Source of the DNA: Prolixibacter sp. SD074
Lineage (GTDB): Bacteria > Bacteroidota > Bacteroidia > Bacteroidales > Prolixibacteraceae
NCBI RefSeq assembly: GCF_009617895.1
Contig: NZ_BLAW01000001.1
Location: 3,773,001 to 3,837,000 of the forward strand
DNA length: 64,000 bases
Direction of reading: 5' to 3'
Below, piece after piece: positions 54,450-62,555 of this stretch (position 1 is its first letter; each line of letters opens with the position of its first letter). The notes under the pieces were generated by a model. The model did no database searches. It saw nothing but the letters and a program-made list of their open reading frames with translations, and was not told the origin of the DNA. Both the position numbers and the translations under genes were made by a program.

Positions 54450-57400
54450 TTATTTGTATTCGTCCCACGATTTAATGACAATATCCTCTTCCGTCATTTT
54501 CGTGAAGGCATAGATGAAGGCACTGGCCACCCGCGCATTGGTAATGAGCGGAATATTGAAATCGACGGCGTTTCTCCGGATTTGGTAACCGTTCGACAGC
54601 TCGCGTTTGGTGTGATTTTTCGGGATGTTGATCACCATTTCCACTTTCTTCTCGCGAATCAAATCCAGCGTGTTCGGGCTCTGATCTTCTTCGTCGGGCC
54701 AGTAAGCCATTTCCGTTTGGATACCGTTGTCGAGGAAGAATTTGTGCGTTCCACCGGTGGCGTAAATGGTAAATCCGCGCTCTTTCAGCATGCGGGCGCT
54801 GTTCAGCAATTCCACTTTCCCGCGGGTTGGCCCCGAAGAAATCAGGATGCTCTTCTTCGGAATGCGGTAACCCACCGAAAGCATCGACTTCAGCAGCGCT
54901 TCGTAGAAGTTCTCACCGATACAGCCTACCTCGCCCGTCGAGGACATATCCACGCCCAGTACCGGGTCGGCATTTAGCAACCGGTGGAACGAGAACTGCG
55001 GCGCTTTCACTCCCACGTAATCCAGTTCGAACAGCGATTTGTCAGGCTTCTCGAATGGCACGTCGAGCATGGACTGGGTCGCAATCTCAATCAGGTTTGT
55101 CTTCAGGACCTTCGAAACAAACGGGAAGGAGCGGGAAGCCCTCAGGTTACACTCAATTACTTTGATGTCGTTATCCTTGGCCAGGAATTGCATGTTGAAC
55201 GGGCCGGTAATTTCCAGCGCTTCGGCAATCTGGCGCGAAATCTTCTTGATGCGGCGGATGGTCTCCACGTACAATTTCTGCGGCGGAAAAACGATGGTTG
55301 CATCGCCGGAGTGTACACCGGCAAATTCCACATGTTCCGAAATGGCGTAAGCCACCATTTCACCGTCTTTGGCCACGGCATCCATCTCAATCTCCTTGGC
55401 ATTTTCGATGAACTCGGAAACCACCACCGGATGCTCTTTCGAAACATGGGCTGCCAGTTCGAGGAAGTGTTGCAGCTGGTCCTTGTTCGATACCACGTTC
55501 ATGGCCGCGCCCGAGAGTACGTACGAAGGACGAATCAGTACCGGGAAACCGACTACACCTACAAACTTGTAAATGTCTTCAATGGTGGTCAATTGATTCC
55601 AGCGCGGTTGGTCAACGCCCAGACGGTCGAGCATGGCCGAGAATTTATTCCGGTCTTCGGCGTTGTCAATCTTCTCTGCCGTGGTTCCCAAAATCGGGAC
55701 ATGCTGCTTGTGCAGGCGCATGGCCAGGTTGTTCGGAATCTGACCGCCCATAGAAAGAATGGTTCCCTTGGGCTGTTCCAGTTCCACGATGTCCATCACA
55801 CGCTCGAAGGTGAGCTCGTCAAAATAGAGCCGGTCGCAGGTATCGTAATCGGTCGAAACCGTTTCCGGGTTGTAATTGATCATGATGGCGCGGTATTTTT
55901 CCTTCCGGATGGTGTTGATGGCATTCACCGAACACCAGTCGAACTCCACCGACGAGCCAATCCGGTAAGCACCCGAACCGAGCACAATCACCGATTGGTT
56001 ATCGTGCTGGAAGGTGATATCGTGCTCCGACCCGTTGTAGGTCATGTACAGGTAATTGGTCTGGGCCGGATATTCGCCCGCCAGGGTATCGATTTGTTTC
56101 ACGTAAGGAACGATACCGAGTTTTTTCCGGTATTCGCGTACCTTCAGCAAGTCGCCGTGTATCTCTTCATCGGGGCTTTTGAGGACCAGGCGCGCAATCT
56201 GGAAGTCGGAATAGCCTTGCTTTTTGGCCAGCAGGAGCATGTCATAAGGGATGTCTTCCAGCTTGTTGATTTTCTCCAGCTCGTTACGCAGGATATATAT
56301 ATTGTTCAGCTTCTGCAGGAACCACCTGTCGATGCGGGTCATTTCCCACACTTTGTCAACCGAATGACCATGATGGAAGGCTTCCGCGATAGCGAAAATA
56401 CGACGGTCGGTCGGTTGTTGCAGTTCGCTCTCCACATCGTCGATTTTCGCCTGCCCACTGTTGGCTACAAAGCCGTGCATGCCCAGGCCAACCATCCGGA
56501 TACCTTTCTGGATGGCTTCCTCGAACGAGCGGCCGATGGCCATAATCTCGCCAACTGACTTCATGCTGGAGCCCAGGTTTTTCGACACGCCGGAAAATTT
56601 GGTGAGGTCCCAGCGGGGAATCTTCACCACCACATAATCGAGCGCCGGTTCAAAAGCGGCGGTGGTAACTTTGGTCACGGCGTTTTTCAGCTCGTGCAAG
56701 CCGTAGCCCAGTCCGAGTTTGGCCGCCACAAAAGCCAGCGGATAACCGGTTGCTTTCGATGCCAGCGCGGACGATCGCGACAACCGGGCGTTCACTTCAA
56801 TCACGCGGTAATCTTCCGAGTTCGGATCGAGGGCAAACTGCACATTGCATTCGCCAACCACACCGATTTTACGGATGATTTTGATGGAGAGCTGACGCAG
56901 ATTATGGTATTCGCTATTGGAAAGCGTTTGTGAAGGTGCTACCACAATCGATTCACCGGTGTGGATTCCCAGCGGGTCGAAGTTTTCCATGTTACACACG
57001 GTGATACAGTTGTCGAAACGGTCGCGAACCACTTCGTACTCCACCTCTTTCCAGCCTTTCAGCGATTCTTCCACGAGAATCTGCGGCGAGTAGGAGAAGG
57101 CGTTATCGGCCAGTTTGTTCAGCTCGTCCATGTTGGAACTGAAACCCGAGCCCATGCCTCCCAATGTATAGGCAGCCCGTATGATGAGCGGGAATCCCAG
57201 TTTTTCGGCGGCAGCCCGTGCTTCCTGAATGGTTGAGCAGGCAACGCTTCGGGGTGTTTTGACATTAATTTCGCCCAGAATGCCGGCAAAAATCTCCCGG
57301 TCTTCGGTATTAATGATGGATTGCACCGGCGTACCGACCACCTTGACGTTGTATTTTTCGAGAATGCCGCCACGGAATAAATCGACACCACAGTTGAGGG

Positions 57401-57680
57401 CGGTCTGTCCACCGAAGGCGAGCAGGATACCGTCGGGGTTCTCCTTTTTAATGACCTCTTCTACAAATTTTGCCGTTACCGGAAGGAAATAAACCTTGTC
57501 GGCAATGTTTTCCGATGTTTGAATGGTGGCGATATTCGGGTTAATCAGAACGGTCTCTACACCTTCCTCTTTCAGCGCTTTGAGTGCCTGCGAACCGGAA
57601 TAGTCAAATTCGCCGGCTTCGCCAATTTTCAGTGCCCCCGAACCGAGGACGATTACTTTCTTGATATCTTTGTTGAGCAT
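54450..57680 (-). CDS. carB: Carbamoyl-phosphate synthase large subunit
   Basis: The 1076-residue protein makes carbamoyl phosphate from bicarbonate, ATP and ammonia tunnelled from CarA, feeding arginine and pyrimidine synthesis. It has two homologous halves, each a carboxyphosphate/carbamate ATP-grasp unit (GSGALKIGEAGEFDYSGSQA and GSGAYRIGSSVEFDWCSVNA mark their starts), and a C-terminal MGS-like allosteric domain with ILISSGPTRGKVELL and GTHKFFLDNGI. The start is the ATG at 57680; the frame runs further to 57713. The stop codon is embedded in the edge of the repeat array, and it follows carA by 61 bases. Confidence 0.97.
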   Translation of the reverse strand: MLNKDIKKVIVLGSGALKIGEAGEFDYSGSQALKALKEEGVETVLINPNIATIQTSENIADKVYFLPVTAKFVEEVIKKENPDGILLAFGGQTALNCGVDLFRGGILEKYNVKVVGTPVQSIINTEDREIFAGILGEINVKTPRSVACSTIQEARAAAEKLGFPLIIRAAYTLGGMGSGFSSNMDELNKLADNAFSYSPQILVEESLKGWKEVEYEVVRDRFDNCITVCNMENFDPLGIHTGESIVVAPSQTLSNSEYHNLRQLSIKIIRKIGVVGECNVQFALDPNSEDYRVIEVNARLSRSSALASKATGYPLAFVAAKLGLGYGLHELKNAVTKVTTAAFEPALDYVVVKIPRWDLTKFSGVSKNLGSSMKSVGEIMAIGRSFEEAIQKGIRMVGLGMHGFVANSGQAKIDDVESELQQPTDRRIFAIAEAFHHGHSVDKVWEMTRIDRWFLQKLNNIYILRNELEKINKLEDIPYDMLLLAKKQGYSDFQIARLVLKSPDEEIHGDLLKVREYRKKLGIVPYVKQIDTLAGEYPAQTNYLYMTYNGSEHDITFQHDNQSVIVLGSGAYRIGSSVEFDWCSVNAINTIRKEKYRAIMINYNPETVSTDYDTCDRLYFDELTFERVMDIVELEQPKGTILSMGGQIPNNLAMRLHKQHVPILGTTAEKIDNAEDRNKFSAMLDRLGVDQPRWNQLTTIEDIYKFVGVVGFPVLIRPSYVLSGAAMNVVSNKDQLQHFLELAAHVSKEHPVVVSEFIENAKEIEMDAVAKDGEMVAYAISEHVEFAGVHSGDATIVFPPQKLYVETIRRIKKISRQIAEALEITGPFNMQFLAKDNDIKVIECNLRASRSFPFVSKVLKTNLIEIATQSMLDVPFEKPDKSLFELDYVGVKAPQFSFHRLLNADPVLGVDMSSTGEVGCIGENFYEALLKSMLSVGYRIPKKSILISSGPTRGKVELLNSARMLKERGFTIYATGGTHKFFLDNGIQTEMAYWPDEEDQSPNTLDLIREKKVEMVINIPKNHTKRELSNGYQIRRNAVDFNIPLITNARVASAFIYAFTKMTEEDIVIKSWDEYK

Positions 57681-57741
57681 GATTTTCAGTCGTTTTGAAT
57701 GATGAATGAACAAGTCAGGGTACCTGCTTCATTCGGCCGGT

Positions 57742-58827
57742 TCATTGCTTTTTGTACTTTTTGATGTTGTCAATAAAATCATCAAAGAGGAATTCCGTAT
57801 CCACCGGGCCGGAAGAGGCCTCGGGGTGGAACTGCGTAGAGAAGAAGGGTTTTGTTTTGTGGCGAATCCCTTCGTTGGTCTGATCATTCACGTTCACAAA
57901 CATTGGCTCCCAATCATCCGGCAGGGTTTTGTCGTCGATGGCAAAACCGTGGTTCTGCGAAGTGATGTAACATTTATCGGTTCCGGTAAGCAAAACCGGC
58001 TGGTTGTGGCTGCGGTGACCGTATTTCAATTTATAGGTATCGGCTCCGGCAGCGCGTCCCAGCAGCTGATTACCCAGGCAGATACCCATAATGGGTTTTA
58101 CTTCGTCTATTGCTTTGCCAACATTCTCGACGGTTTCCTGCACCATGGCAGGGTCGCCGGGGCCGTTGGAGAGGAAAATGCCGTCGCACGTTACCCGGTT
58201 AAAATCGTAGTCCCATGGAACCTTGATAACGGTTGTGTTTCGTTGCAGCAAGCACCGGATAATGTTGTTTTTCACTCCACAGTCGACCAATACTACTTTG
58301 TGGTCGCCGTTTCCGTAGGTAACCACATTATCGGTACTCACGCGGGAAACCAGGTTTTCCTCGTTCGGGTCGTAAAAATCGATGGCATCGCCATCGAAAA
58401 CAATCTTACCAAGCATCGAACCCTTTTCCCTAAGTATTTTGGCCAGGGCGCGGGTGTCGATATCAAACAGTCCCGGTACTTTGTTTTCCTTCAGCCAGTT
58501 TCCCAGGCTTTTCATGGCGTTCCAGTGACTGTATTCAAATGAATAATCCGACACGATAAGTGCGCTCACATGAATTTTGTCCGACTCAAAATACCTGAAT
58601 ATTCCATCTTCTTCCCTGTCGTTCGGAACACCGTAGTTTCCAATCATGGGGTAAGTCGATACCAGGATTTGCCCGGTGTAGGAAGGATCAGTGAGGCTCT
58701 CGGGGTAACCCGTCATAGCCGTGTAAAATACCACTTCTCCGGCCACCGACTTGTCGTATCCAAATGATTTTCCTTCGAATACAGTCCCGTCCTCAAGAAT
58801 CAGTTTTGCTTTCTGCACGTTTTGCAT
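57742..58827 (-). CDS. carA: Carbamoyl-phosphate synthase small (glutaminase) subunit
   Basis: The 361-residue subunit hydrolyses glutamine for CarB. An N-terminal CPSase small-chain domain (LILEDGTVFEGKSFGYDKSV ...) is followed by a class I glutamine amidotransferase domain with the nucleophile Cys in IMGICLGNQLLGRAAG and the triad His in THFHPEASSGPVDTEF-like sequence (here TQFHPEASSGPVDTE). It is the first gene of carAB, divergent from the arg operon, with a hairpin in its leader and ArgR-box-like sites upstream. Confidence 0.96.
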   Translation of the reverse strand: MQNVQKAKLILEDGTVFEGKSFGYDKSVAGEVVFYTAMTGYPESLTDPSYTGQILVSTYPMIGNYGVPNDREEDGIFRYFESDKIHVSALIVSDYSFEYSHWNAMKSLGNWLKENKVPGLFDIDTRALAKILREKGSMLGKIVFDGDAIDFYDPNEENLVSRVSTDNVVTYGNGDHKVVLVDCGVKNNIIRCLLQRNTTVIKVPWDYDFNRVTCDGIFLSNGPGDPAMVQETVENVGKAIDEVKPIMGICLGNQLLGRAAGADTYKLKYGHRSHNQPVLLTGTDKCYITSQNHGFAIDDKTLPDDWEPMFVNVNDQTNEGIRHKTKPFFSTQFHPEASSGPVDTEFLFDDFIDNIKKYKKQ

Positions 58828-58877
58828 TTCCGGTTGGTTTTATTGCTGAGTGTATTGATTTTTCGAAACACATGGAC

Positions 58878-58926
58878 AAAAAAAATGCGTTCCCACTGCC
58901 TTGGACCCGGCAGTAAAAACGCATTT
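58878..58926 (-). promoter_or_regulatory. Terminator-like hairpin in the carA leader (possible attenuator)
   Basis: On the minus strand AAATGCGTT (58926-58918) pairs with AACGCATTT (58891-58883), and inside it ACTGCC (58914-58909) with GGCAGT (58900-58895); a T8 tract follows (58885-58878). It lies between the predicted carA promoter and the carA start codon (58827), so transcription of carAB must pass through it. On the plus strand there is no T tract. Confidence 0.7.
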
Positions 58927-58969
58927 CTCAGCGTGTCTTTCTGATATTCTAAAGACATGTTGCACGGCA

Positions 58970-59002
58970 CAAAAATAGGTTATTTCCTGCAATGAGCCCA
59001 AA
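58970..59002 (-). promoter_or_regulatory. Predicted promoter of carAB
   Basis: On the minus strand TTTG (59002-58999) and TATTTTTG (58977-58970) are 21 bases apart, a good match to the Bacteroidota promoter. The transcript start would be near 58965, giving a leader of about 138 bases that contains the attenuator-like hairpin. Confidence 0.65.
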
Positions 59003-59017
59003 ATTTCAATGTAAAAT

Positions 59018-59138
59018 AATTAATAATTATTCATCACCTTTTGCGTATGGGTCAAAATTATGAATAAATTTACATTTAAATGCATAAAAGTTCGATGTTA
59101 ATGCATAAAATTGCAATCAAGATAAATAAATATTCATA
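59018..59138. promoter_or_regulatory. Phased array of five ArgR (ARG) boxes
   Basis: Sites compared with WNTNAATWWWWATTNANW start at 59018 (17 of 18 positions), 59059 (16), 59079 (about 15), 59100 (about 15) and 59121 (17). Spacings are 41, 20, 21 and 21 bases, two helical turns per step, with one empty step between the first and second. Site one abuts the carA -33 element and sites two to five cover the argR promoter and leader, so ArgR probably represses both directions. Confidence 0.65.
59039..59072 (+). promoter_or_regulatory. Predicted promoter of the argR operon
   Basis: TTTTG at 59039-59043 and TAAATTTA at 59065-59072 (seven of eight to TAnnTTTG) are 21 bases apart. The -7 box lies inside the second ArgR-box-like site, which implies autoregulation. 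The leader is about 55-60 bases. Confidence 0.5.
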
Positions 59139-59627
59139 ATGAAGAATCGGACACAACGTCTGTTGGCCATCAAAAAAATCATCTCCGGTGACCGAATCAG
59201 CAGCCAGGACGAGTTGCTGATTCGGTTGAATAAAGAGGGATATGAGGTGACGCAGGCGACGCTTTCGCGTGATTTAAAATCGCTTCAGGTAATGAAAATC
59301 AGCGATTCACAACATGGATATATATACCGTTTGCGTGAAAATCTGGCGGATATCGATGAATCAATGCCCGATATGTCGCATGCCAATTTTTTGGCCGACG
59401 GTTTTCTGAAGGTGGAATTCTCAGGAAATTTGGGCGTAGTACGAACACTGCCCGGGTATGCCAGCAGCATTGCATCGGTAATTGATAAAGCAAATTTATT
59501 TGAAATATTAGGAACGGTTGCAGGTGACGATACCATCCTGCTAATTGTCAGAGAGGGAGTTGGTCGTAATGATGTCATCAACGTGTTAACGATGACCATG
59601 CCCAAACTGGAAGATAAAATTGATTAA
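59139..59627 (+). CDS. argR: Arginine repressor ArgR
   Basis: The 162-residue regulator has an N-terminal winged HTH (RLLAIKKIISGDRISSQDEL, and VTQATLSRDLKSLQVMKI) and a C-terminal hexamerisation domain with the arginine-binding TLPGYASSIASVID and the final GTVAGDDTILLIVREG. With arginine bound, hexamers bind ARG boxes. It opens the arginine operon and is followed by the acetyltransferase gene after 11 bases. Confidence 0.95.
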   Translation: MKNRTQRLLAIKKIISGDRISSQDELLIRLNKEGYEVTQATLSRDLKSLQVMKISDSQHGYIYRLRENLADIDESMPDMSHANFLADGFLKVEFSGNLGVVRTLPGYASSIASVIDKANLFEILGTVAGDDTILLIVREGVGRNDVINVLTMTMPKLEDKID

Positions 59628-59638
59628 TAAGGCAAAAG

Positions 59639-60322
59639 ATGTTTCCGCTAAAGAAGAATAACAAAGACGAAAAATCTGCCATCAAGGTCGTTGTGGCCAC
59701 CGAGGTGCACGTTAAGTATGTGGACGAAGTGAACGACGCCATCGACCTGGCTTCGAAGGAGCGCGGTACGGGTATTGCGCGCCGGACACATGAATACATT
59801 GAATCGAAGATTAAAGAAGGCAAAGCCATTATTGCCCTCGACGGTGATACGTTTGCCGGTTTTTGTTACATCGAAACCTTCGGTACCAATAAATTTGTGG
59901 CCAACTCGGGGTTGATTGTGCCGCGCGATTACCGGGGACATGGTTTGGCCCGGCGCATCAAGCAGCGTGCTTTCGAATTGTCGCGTTCCAAATTTCCGGA
60001 GGCCAAGATTTTTGGTTTGACTACCGGTCTGGCCGTAATGAAAATCAACTCCGACCTGGGGTACAAGCCGGTCACGTTCTCGGAGCTAACCGACGACGAG
60101 CAATTCTGGAAAGGCTGCCAGAGCTGTGTGAACTACGATATTCTGCAGCGTACCAGTCGTAGCAAATGCCTTTGTACCGGAATGCTTTACGATCCTGCAT
60201 GGAAAAATGGCAACGGGAAAAAGGGGAAAACGCCTTTCCAGGTATTTCGCGAGTGGGTCGATAAACGCAAAGCGGAAAAACAGGCGCTGGCCGAAAACAA
60301 AAACGGGAAAAAATCAGAGTAA
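59639..60322 (+). CDS. GNAT acyltransferase, probable N-acylglutamate synthase of arginine synthesis
   Basis: The 227-residue protein is a GNAT enzyme with the acyl-CoA loop VPRDYRGHGLARRIKQRAFELS (about residues 97-118) and an unusual C-terminal CQSCVNYDILQRTSRSKCLCTGM cysteine-bearing segment (about 160-180), then a basic tail. It sits between argR and argG, where a gene for the first step of arginine synthesis is expected; no classical ArgA or ArgJ is seen. Since Bacteroides uses N-succinylated intermediates, the acyl donor may be succinyl-CoA. The role is inferred from context. Confidence 0.75.
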   Translation: MFPLKKNNKDEKSAIKVVVATEVHVKYVDEVNDAIDLASKERGTGIARRTHEYIESKIKEGKAIIALDGDTFAGFCYIETFGTNKFVANSGLIVPRDYRGHGLARRIKQRAFELSRSKFPEAKIFGLTTGLAVMKINSDLGYKPVTFSELTDDEQFWKGCQSCVNYDILQRTSRSKCLCTGMLYDPAWKNGNGKKGKTPFQVFREWVDKRKAEKQALAENKNGKKSE

Positions 60323-60360
60323 TCATCTTATCCGGTTAACGGAAAAAAGCATAAACAGTT

Positions 60361-61551
60361 ATGAGTGAAAAAGTAGTTCTGGCATTTAGCGGAGGTTTGG
60401 ATACATCGTATTGTGCCATCTATCTGTCGAAAGAAAAGGACCTGGAAGTTCATACGGCAATTGCCAATACTGGAGGATTTTCTCCGGAAGAACTGGCCGA
60501 TATTGAAAAACGGGCTTACGCACTGGGCGTGAAGAGTCATAAAATGCTTGACGTAACGGAAGAGTATTACCAGAAAGGCATTAAGTACATGGTGTATGGT
60601 AACGTATTGCGAAACAATACGTATCCGATTTCCGTCAGTTCGGAGCGCATTTTTCAGGCCATCGCCATCATTGAGTATGCGAAAAAAATTGGCGCCAAAT
60701 ATGTGGCTCACGGTAGTACCGGGGCCGGAAACGACCAGGTTCGGTTCGATTTGGCTTTCCAGGTTTTGGCTCCCGAAATCGAAATTATTACGCCAACGCG
60801 TGACATGGAGCTGACCCGTGAATTTGAGATCAACTATCTCAAAGAGCATGGCGTGAAAGCCGATTACAATAAAATGACTTACTCCATCAACGCCGGACTA
60901 TGGGGAACCAGTATCGGCGGCAAGGAGACTTTGACCAGCAATCAGGCACTTCCGGAAGAGGCTTATCCGAGCCAGCTGAAGAAGGAAGGTGAGGGGATAC
61001 TGACCCTCGATTTTGTGAAAGGACAGCTGAAAGGAGTGAATGGTAACAAGCATTTCAGCTCCATTGATGCTATTCGCGAAGTGGAAGAAATCGGTTCGGT
61101 GTGGGCCATCGGCCGTGATATGCACATCGGCGATACCATCATTGGTATCAAAGGCCGTGTGGGATTCGAGGCTGCCGCCCCAATGCTCATCATCAAAGCG
61201 CACCAGATGCTGGAAAAACATACGCTGACCAAATGGCAACAATACTGGAAAGATCAGCTGGGCAACTGGTATGGGATGTTCCTTCACGAAGCGATGTACC
61301 TGGAACCGGTCATGCGCGACATCGAGAAATTTCTGGAAAGTACGCAGGAAAATGTCACCGGCAAAGTGATTATCAAACTTCGTCCCTACACCTTCCAGTT
61401 GGTGGGAATTGAATCGGAGCACGATTTGATGAAGTCGGAATTTGGTGAATACGGCGAGATGAACAAAGGCTGGACAGCCGATGACGCCAAAGGGTTTACC
61501 AAAATTCTGGGCAACCAGTTGAAGATTTTCTATTCGGTCAATAAGAAATAA
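60361..61551 (+). CDS. argG: Argininosuccinate synthase
   Basis: The 396-residue ligase joins citrulline and aspartate with ATP to argininosuccinate. It has the ATP P-loop LAFSGGLDTSYCA, AHGSTGAGNDQVRFDLAF, YSINAGLWGTSIGG and RPYTFQLVGIESEHDL. The length and motifs are normal for the branch of the family found in Bacteroidota. It follows the GNAT gene by 38 bases. Confidence 0.96.
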   Translation: MSEKVVLAFSGGLDTSYCAIYLSKEKDLEVHTAIANTGGFSPEELADIEKRAYALGVKSHKMLDVTEEYYQKGIKYMVYGNVLRNNTYPISVSSERIFQAIAIIEYAKKIGAKYVAHGSTGAGNDQVRFDLAFQVLAPEIEIITPTRDMELTREFEINYLKEHGVKADYNKMTYSINAGLWGTSIGGKETLTSNQALPEEAYPSQLKKEGEGILTLDFVKGQLKGVNGNKHFSSIDAIREVEEIGSVWAIGRDMHIGDTIIGIKGRVGFEAAAPMLIIKAHQMLEKHTLTKWQQYWKDQLGNWYGMFLHEAMYLEPVMRDIEKFLESTQENVTGKVIIKLRPYTFQLVGIESEHDLMKSEFGEYGEMNKGWTADDAKGFTKILGNQLKIFYSVNKK

Positions 61552-61560
61552 ACGCATTCA

Positions 61561-62532
61561 ATGGCTACAGTAAGCACAGGGATCGTGGGCGGTGCGGGTT
61601 ATACGGCGGGTGAGCTTTTGCGCATCCTGTTAAATCATCCGGCTGCCGATGTTTCCTGTATACAAAGTTCCAGTAACGACGGGCAACCGGTTACTTCGGT
61701 GCACAAAGATTTAATCGGGGAAACCGATTTGGTGTTTTCGGATATTGACTTCGATGCCGTTGATGTAATTTTCCTGTGCATGGGACATGGCAAGTCGGCC
61801 GAATACCTGGAAAAGAACAATGTCCCGCAGCGGGTTAAAATTATCGATCTGAGCCACGATTTCCGCTTAAAGCGGGAAGGGAATGACTTTCTGTACGGTT
61901 TGCCTGAGTTGAACCGCGAAGCGGTTCGCTCGGCGAAGCGCATTGCCAACCCGGGATGTTTTGCTACCGGCATTCAGTTGGCTTTACTGCCGCTGGCTTC
62001 GGCCCGTTTGCTTACGCAGGAAGTGCACGTGCATGCTATTACCGGTTCAACCGGGGCAGGACAGTCGCCTTCGGGTACGTCACATTTTAGCTGGCGTAAC
62101 GGCAACGTGTCGGTGTACAAAGCTTTTCAGCATCAGCATTTGGGCGAAATCCGGCAAAGTCTGGCGCAGTTACAGGGACAATTTGAGCAGCGGCTGAACT
62201 TCATTCCCGTAAGGGGAAACCACACACGTGGCATCTTTGCTTCGGTGTACACCGGTTTTGAAGGAACAGTTGAAGAGGCCCGCGCATTGTATCGACGCTA
62301 TTACGAAGGGCATCCGTTTGTGCACCTGTCGCCCGGTAATCCCGACCTGAAACAGGTAGTGAATACCAACAAAGCATTGCTTTACCTGGAAAAACACGAC
62401 GGGAAACTGCTCATCCTGTCATGCATTGATAACCTGTTGAAAGGCGCCTCGGGACAGGCCGTACAAAATATGAACCTGATGTTCGGGTTGAATGAGACAG
62501 CCGGCCTCAACCTGAAGCCGGTCGCATTTTAA
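61561..62532 (+). CDS. argC: N-acyl-gamma-glutamyl-phosphate reductase
   Basis: The 323-residue dehydrogenase reduces N-acylglutamyl phosphate to the semialdehyde with NADPH. It has the dinucleotide motif GIVGGAGYTAGELLRIL, the catalytic Cys in NPGCFATGIQLALLPL, and the HAITGSTGAGQSPSG loop. It starts nine bases after argG. Use of succinylated rather than acetylated substrate, as in Bacteroides, is possible but cannot be read from the sequence. Confidence 0.95.
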   Translation: MATVSTGIVGGAGYTAGELLRILLNHPAADVSCIQSSSNDGQPVTSVHKDLIGETDLVFSDIDFDAVDVIFLCMGHGKSAEYLEKNNVPQRVKIIDLSHDFRLKREGNDFLYGLPELNREAVRSAKRIANPGCFATGIQLALLPLASARLLTQEVHVHAITGSTGAGQSPSGTSHFSWRNGNVSVYKAFQHQHLGEIRQSLAQLQGQFEQRLNFIPVRGNHTRGIFASVYTGFEGTVEEARALYRRYYEGHPFVHLSPGNPDLKQVVNTNKALLYLEKHDGKLLILSCIDNLLKGASGQAVQNMNLMFGLNETAGLNLKPVAF

Positions 62533-62555
62533 TCCCGAAAATAAATTCGAAACAT

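Larger units (their letters stand above)
51900..54455. repeat. Array of six direct repeats, four ~235 bp and two 813 bp with a transposase insert
   Basis: Counting from the common ACCTTTTTGTTGATGG motif at 51904, 52140, 52375, 53188, 53423 and 53662, unit lengths are 236, 235, 813, 235 and 239 bases, the sixth running to carB. Each unit contains a palindrome pair, a CATAG-ATAACCAACAAGGCC segment, a conserved TTCAATTTATGGAGTTGTGCTT segment and a TAAATAATAGTTTACC segment. Units three and six contain the IS200-like gene. The array ends in sequence shared with the carB stop codon (GCTTTATTTGT at 54447-54457). Confidence 0.9.

Noticed and set aside
54984-56558. A 524-codon open frame on the plus strand
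   Set aside because: It is antisense to carB, whose motifs are complete over the same bases. The composition is that of a complementary frame of a GC-rich coding region, with no recognisable domain.
57706-58542. 278-codon plus-strand ORF opposite carA
   Set aside because: It is antisense to carA, whose catalytic motifs are intact.
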